This document shows positions 60,573-64,000 of a stretch of DNA of 64,000 nt, piece by piece. The stretch is from Alkalicoccobacillus gibsonii. Lineage in GTDB: Bacteria; Bacillota; Bacilli; Bacillales; Bacillaceae_D. The stretch is taken from NCBI RefSeq assembly GCF_016798245.1, contig NZ_JAEUZA010000003.1:239100-303099 (forward strand), read 5' to 3'. Within the stretch, counting starts at the first letter, position 1. Each line of letters starts with the position of its first letter. The position numbers and the translations under genes were made by a program. The notes below the pieces were generated by a model that did not search any database, had not been told where the DNA came from, and saw nothing but the letters and a program-made list of their open reading frames with translations.

Positions 60573-62066
60573 ATGGATTATATTATTGTAAATGAACACG
60601 ATCACGTCGTTGTCGTGTTACGTGATTATCAAGCTGGAGAACAGCTTCAACTAGACACTGGATCGATTACTCTACTCGAGGATGTAAAACGAGGTCATAA
60701 GGTGGCGCGGGAAGATATTAAGAATGGAAGTCCTGTACACAAGTATGGTTTCCCAATCGGTTTTGCAACCACTGACATTAAAAAAGGTGCGTGGATTCAT
60801 ACGCACAATATTAAAACAACACTTGAAGGGACGCTTAACTACAATACCTTTACGCCAAACGAAGTTGCCGTAAGTACCAGTGAACAAGTGAGTCCAAAAA
60901 CCTTCCAAGGGTATGTTCGCAAAAATGGAGACGTCGGTATCCGTAACGAAATCTGGATTGTTAACACAGTTGGCTGTATTAACAAAACCGCCGAAGTGCT
61001 TGCTAGACAGGGAGATAAGATGAATTTTGAAGGAGTGGACGCTGTCTCTCATTTCCCGCATCCATTCGGCTGCTCTCAGCTTGGAGATGACCTACAAGCA
61101 ACACAGAAAATTCTAAGTAACTTAGTTGCACACCCGAACGCAGCGGGTGTTCTAGTACTTGGGCTTGGCTGTGAGAACAACTATATTGATGCCTTTAAAC
61201 AAGTAATTGGAGACTATGACCCAGATCGTGTGAAATTTTTAAGTGTACAGCAAGTGTCTGATGAGTTAGAGGCGGGAATGGACTTAATCGAAGAACTAGC
61301 AACCTATGCAGCGACTTTTAAAAGAGAAGCCGTGCCTGTATCTAAACTGAAAGTGGGCTTAAAGTGCGGAGGTTCAGATGGTTTGTCTGGTATCACAGCA
61401 AATCCACTTGTTGGAACCTTCTCCGATAAACTCATTTCACATGGCGGATCTACGGTATTAACGGAAGTACCTGAAATGTTCGGAGCAGAGACAATCTTAA
61501 TGGATCGCGCAGCTGACGAGGAAGTATTTACAGGAATCGTTGACATGGTAAATGGATTCAAGGATTACTTCATCCGCCACGACCAAGTTGTCTATGAGAA
61601 CCCATCTCCAGGAAACAAAGAAGGTGGAATCACGACACTTGAAGAAAAATCACTCGGTTGTGTTCAAAAAGGTGGATTTGCACCAGTAGTAGACGTTCTT
61701 CCTTATGGAGGTCGCTTAAAGAAAAATGGTCTTAGTCTACTACAAGGACCAGGAAACGACCTTGTCTCTGTAACAGCACTTGCTGCATCAGGTGCTCATA
61801 TTGTTCTCTTTACAACAGGTAGAGGAACACCATTTGGCGGGCCAGTTCCGACTGTTAAGATGTCAACAAACACACCACTTTTTGAAAGAAAGAAAAACTG
61901 GATTGACTTCAACGCGGGTGAATTGGTTCAAGGTAAGAAAATGGAGGATGTATCTGAGGAATTGTTGGATTATGTCTTAGATCTAGCCTCTGGTGATGTC
62001 AGAACACACAACGAAAAGCACGGATTTAAAGAAATTGCCTTATTCAAAGACGGGGTTATTCTATAA
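60573..62066 (+). CDS. uxaA: Altronate dehydratase
   Basis: This 497-residue enzyme converts D-altronate to 2-keto-3-deoxygluconate. The N-terminal SAF domain (residues 1-80; HDHVVVVLRDYQAGEQL, GHKVAREDIKNGSPVHKYGFPIGFAT) is followed by the catalytic part with GYVRKNGDVGIRNEIWIVNTVGCINKTAE, HPFGCSQLGDD, GLGCENN, LKCGGSDGLSGITANPLVG and FTTGRGTPFGGPVPTVKMSTNTPLF; conserved Cys and His ligate the metal. ATG 60573 follows AAAGGGG. uxaB follows 23 bp after its stop, in one operon. Confidence 0.95.
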   Translation: MDYIIVNEHDHVVVVLRDYQAGEQLQLDTGSITLLEDVKRGHKVAREDIKNGSPVHKYGFPIGFATTDIKKGAWIHTHNIKTTLEGTLNYNTFTPNEVAVSTSEQVSPKTFQGYVRKNGDVGIRNEIWIVNTVGCINKTAEVLARQGDKMNFEGVDAVSHFPHPFGCSQLGDDLQATQKILSNLVAHPNAAGVLVLGLGCENNYIDAFKQVIGDYDPDRVKFLSVQQVSDELEAGMDLIEELATYAATFKREAVPVSKLKVGLKCGGSDGLSGITANPLVGTFSDKLISHGGSTVLTEVPEMFGAETILMDRAADEEVFTGIVDMVNGFKDYFIRHDQVVYENPSPGNKEGGITTLEEKSLGCVQKGGFAPVVDVLPYGGRLKKNGLSLLQGPGNDLVSVTALAASGAHIVLFTTGRGTPFGGPVPTVKMSTNTPLFERKKNWIDFNAGELVQGKKMEDVSEELLDYVLDLASGDVRTHNEKHGFKEIALFKDGVIL

Positions 62067-62089
62067 AGGAAAGGGTGAGAGGTTTGGAG

Positions 62090-63550
62090 TTGAAGAAACT
62101 ATCAAGTGAGCATGTGAATCAATCAACAGATCAATTAAAGGAAACGATCGTTCAAGTAGGGGAAGGGAATTTTCTCCGTGGCTTTGTTGATTGGATGATT
62201 CATCAGCTTAATGAAAAGGGGTTGTACGATGGAAAAGTGGTTGCCATTCAACCGACGCCCCACGGGAAGGTTGTGCCAAAGCTTAATGCACAGGATGGAC
62301 TCTATACTTCTGTATTAAGAGGTGTTGAAAATGGAGAAACCGTTAACCGCGCAGAGCTTATTCAATCCATTTCAAGAGGCATTGACCCTTACAACAACTG
62401 GTCCGAAGTACTAGAGCTTGCTAGATCACCTCATATTGAATTTATGTTCTCTAATACAACAGAGGCTGGCCTAACGTATCATCAAGAATCTTTCGATAAG
62501 AGCAGCTCTCCCTTATCCTTTCCAGGAAAGATTGTAGCTTTCTTATATGAACGCTATAAAGCCTTTGAGGGAGATACAAACAAGGGAATTACACTCGTTC
62601 CATGTGAACTCGTTGAAGGGAATGGGGATCTATTAAAAGAAATTGTCTTGAAGCTCATTAATGATTGGAATCTATCGGATGACTTTAAACAATGGGTAGA
62701 AGAAGCAAATCTCTTCTGTAATACACTTGTAGACCGTATTGTTACAGGATTCCCTAGAGGTGAGGAAGAAGACTTTAGAGAGCGTCTAGGATATGATGAT
62801 ATCCTATTAACAGTCGGAGAGCCTTACCACTTATTCGTTATCGATGCACCAGAGCATGTGGCCAAAAAGCTACCATTTGATCAAGCAGGATTGAATGTGA
62901 AGTGGGGCGACACCACTCCTTATCGTGAGCTAAAGGTAAGACTATTGAATGGAGCGCATACGATGATGTTTGCAGCCTGCTATTTATCAGGCGTGGACAC
63001 TGTCTATCAATCCATGACAAATGAAAAACTAGCAGCCTTTGTGAAGGATGGACTATTCAACGAAATCCTTCCAACCGTTGATGCGGATGATGAAGAGAAG
63101 GAAGCATTCGCGACGTCTGTCTTAGAACGATTCAGTAATCCGTTTCTCGAGCACCAGTTAACGGATATTGGCATGAACCCTCTTTATAAATTTAAAACAA
63201 GAGTTGTGCCGAGCTTACTCGCTTACGTAAACAAGTTTGTCGAACTACCAGAGAAGCTTTCCTTCAGTCTAGCCGCACTACTTGCATACACGAAACCAGT
63301 CGGCAAAGAAGGCGCCTTCCTAGCAGGAGACAGAGACGGTACGCGTTACGTTATACGTGATAACGAAGAAACATTAAACTTCTTATCAGACGTGTGGGCA
63401 GCTTATGACGCAAAAGAAGATACACTGGAAGAAACAGTTTACAACCTATTAGCAAACGAAGCCATTTGGGGCGAAAACCTCACTCAAGTAGAAGGATTGA
63501 CAAAGAAAGTCGCTTCAGACCTTGAAAAAGGAATTCACTCCCTAGTTTAA
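62090..63550 (+). CDS. uxaB: Tagaturonate reductase (altronate oxidoreductase)
   Basis: The 486-residue NADH enzyme reduces tagaturonate to altronate. Its mannitol-dehydrogenase-type fold shows IVQVGEGNFLRGFVDWMIHQLNEK (dinucleotide site), FSNTTEAGLTYH, CELVEGNGDLLKEIVLKL, FCNTLVDRIVTGFPR and the catalytic KVRLLNGAHTMMFAACYLSGVDTV. GTG 62075 is also in frame; TTG 62090 is preferred since family proteins start MK-x-L-N/S and GAGAGG precedes it by seven bases. It completes the galacturonate route with uxaC and uxaA. Confidence 0.94.
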   Translation: MKKLSSEHVNQSTDQLKETIVQVGEGNFLRGFVDWMIHQLNEKGLYDGKVVAIQPTPHGKVVPKLNAQDGLYTSVLRGVENGETVNRAELIQSISRGIDPYNNWSEVLELARSPHIEFMFSNTTEAGLTYHQESFDKSSSPLSFPGKIVAFLYERYKAFEGDTNKGITLVPCELVEGNGDLLKEIVLKLINDWNLSDDFKQWVEEANLFCNTLVDRIVTGFPRGEEEDFRERLGYDDILLTVGEPYHLFVIDAPEHVAKKLPFDQAGLNVKWGDTTPYRELKVRLLNGAHTMMFAACYLSGVDTVYQSMTNEKLAAFVKDGLFNEILPTVDADDEEKEAFATSVLERFSNPFLEHQLTDIGMNPLYKFKTRVVPSLLAYVNKFVELPEKLSFSLAALLAYTKPVGKEGAFLAGDRDGTRYVIRDNEETLNFLSDVWAAYDAKEDTLEETVYNLLANEAIWGENLTQVEGLTKKVASDLEKGIHSLV

Positions 63551-63557
63551 AGTGGTG

Positions 63558-63584
63558 AGAACCAGCTGAGGTTGGTTCTTTTTC
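63558..63584 (+). terminator. Terminator after uxaB
   Basis: AGAACCA / TGGTTCT stem with TTTTT. Confidence 0.8.
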
Positions 63585-63620
63585 GTTTAGTTTGAGGAAG
63601 GAGGTGAGTGCTAAGAAGCT

Positions 63621-64000
63621 TTACCAAGAAGAATGCCAGAAGAGCAAGAACTCTAACCCCGAGTCCAAGAACAACCGCCACTCCACCAAGCCCAGAGCAT
63701 GTCCAACCAAGAAAGCCGCCTCAATACCAAGACCAACCTCCAAAGCATCAAGAAAGAAGCTTCTTGAACCAAGAAGCTCTTTTTTAGTAAGAAAAAGAAA
63801 GACCAAACCAAGGATCGAAGGCCATACACCAAGAACAGAACGTGTTACCAAGAAGAATGCCAGAAGAGCAAGAACTCTAACCCCGAGTCCAAGAACAACC
63901 GCCACTCCACCAAGCCCACATCATGTCCAACCAAGAAAGCCGCCTCAATACCAAGACCAACCTCCAAAGCATCAAGAAAGAAGCTTCTTGAACCAAGAAG
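63621..64000 (+). repeat. Phased ~21-bp CCAAGAA array with 224-bp tandem duplication (array 3)
   Basis: CAAG cores lie at 63625, 63645, 63666, 63687, 63708, 63728, 63749 and 63770: seven steps of 20 or 21 bp. They continue near 63788, 63809, 63830 and 63849. On top of this, 63621-63776 is repeated at 63845-64000 with only a few changes (CAGAGCATG versus CACATCATG), giving a 224-bp tandem unit that runs off the window. The plus strand is T-poor. No ribosome site or family supports a protein on either strand. It follows the uxaB terminator. Confidence 0.88.

Noticed and set aside
63621..63905. Minus-strand 94-codon frame with hydrophobic segments inside array 3
   Set aside because: The hydrophobicity comes from TTCTTGG repeats read as Phe/Leu; there is no ribosome site, and the 20/21-bp alternation shifts frame between units.

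Overview
The window reads as chromosomal DNA of a low-GC, spore-former-type Bacillaceae, probably an alkaliphilic or halotolerant Bacillus relative. The reasons are strong AGGAGG-type ribosome sites with frequent GTG and TTG starts, sigma-A promoters, cre-type sites, acidic lipoproteins, and many genes with clear Bacillus counterparts (YesL, IolS, BceAB, YdbS/YdbT, YczE, YxjI, MepB). I cannot name the species. I see no rRNA, tRNA, CRISPR array, transposase or prophage.

Layout. 1-3.6 kb: the tail of a glycoside hydrolase, then YesL-like DUF624, an acetyltransferase, a Gfo/Idh/MocA dehydrogenase and a PfkB sugar kinase. 3.6-6.3 kb: cytosine permease and deaminase (codBA) behind a leader that looks like a ykkC-class riboswitch overlapping a terminator. 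6.35-9.7 kb: a phased ~20-bp repeat array, a two-component system, a zinc-ribbon peptide and a MepB protein. 9.75-13.3 kb: two TetR-controlled modules (MFS pump; metallo-beta-lactamase-fold protein), each with a promoter bracketed by two palindromes 24 bp apart. 13.4-17.6 kb: an aldo/keto reductase, a 33-residue membrane peptide and a BceAB-type peptide-resistance transporter with a BceR-type operator. 17.9-30.2 kb: sugar use (LacI regulator, YicI-like GH31 alpha-xylosidase, two sugar-binding lipoproteins, one permease pair, aldo/keto reductase, two cre sites), interrupted by an SAM hydrolase, a YczE-like protein and an FNT channel.

30.3-46.7 kb is mixed: a MarR-AccA pair, a flippase, an NmrA-type reductase, DUF1206, methionine aminopeptidase, DUF2207, YdbST, an MFS pump, an alkyltransferase-like protein whose cysteine is serine, DUF4269, a cyclophilin lipoprotein and an acetyltransferase. 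46.8-49.6 kb: malic enzyme plus an AEC malate carrier behind a near-consensus promoter. 50.2-50.56 kb: a second type of phased array (CCAAGAA every ~21 bp). 50.6-56.8 kb: a TetR/DUF4188 pair, a lipoprotein, an OYE-family reductase and an SsuABC/ThiXYZ-like transporter. 57-63.6 kb: pectate and galacturonate use (DeoR regulator, UxaC, PL10 pectate lyase on the opposite strand, UxaA, UxaB). The window ends in another CCAAGAA array containing a 224-bp tandem duplication.

The most unusual material is non-coding: three phased short-repeat arrays of two types, a ~260-bp structured intergenic repeat family in five full copies plus one decayed copy, and the codBA leader RNA. Metabolically the window suits a soil or plant-litter bacterium feeding on pectin and xyloglucan-type oligosaccharides under catabolite control, with several small drug and stress modules.
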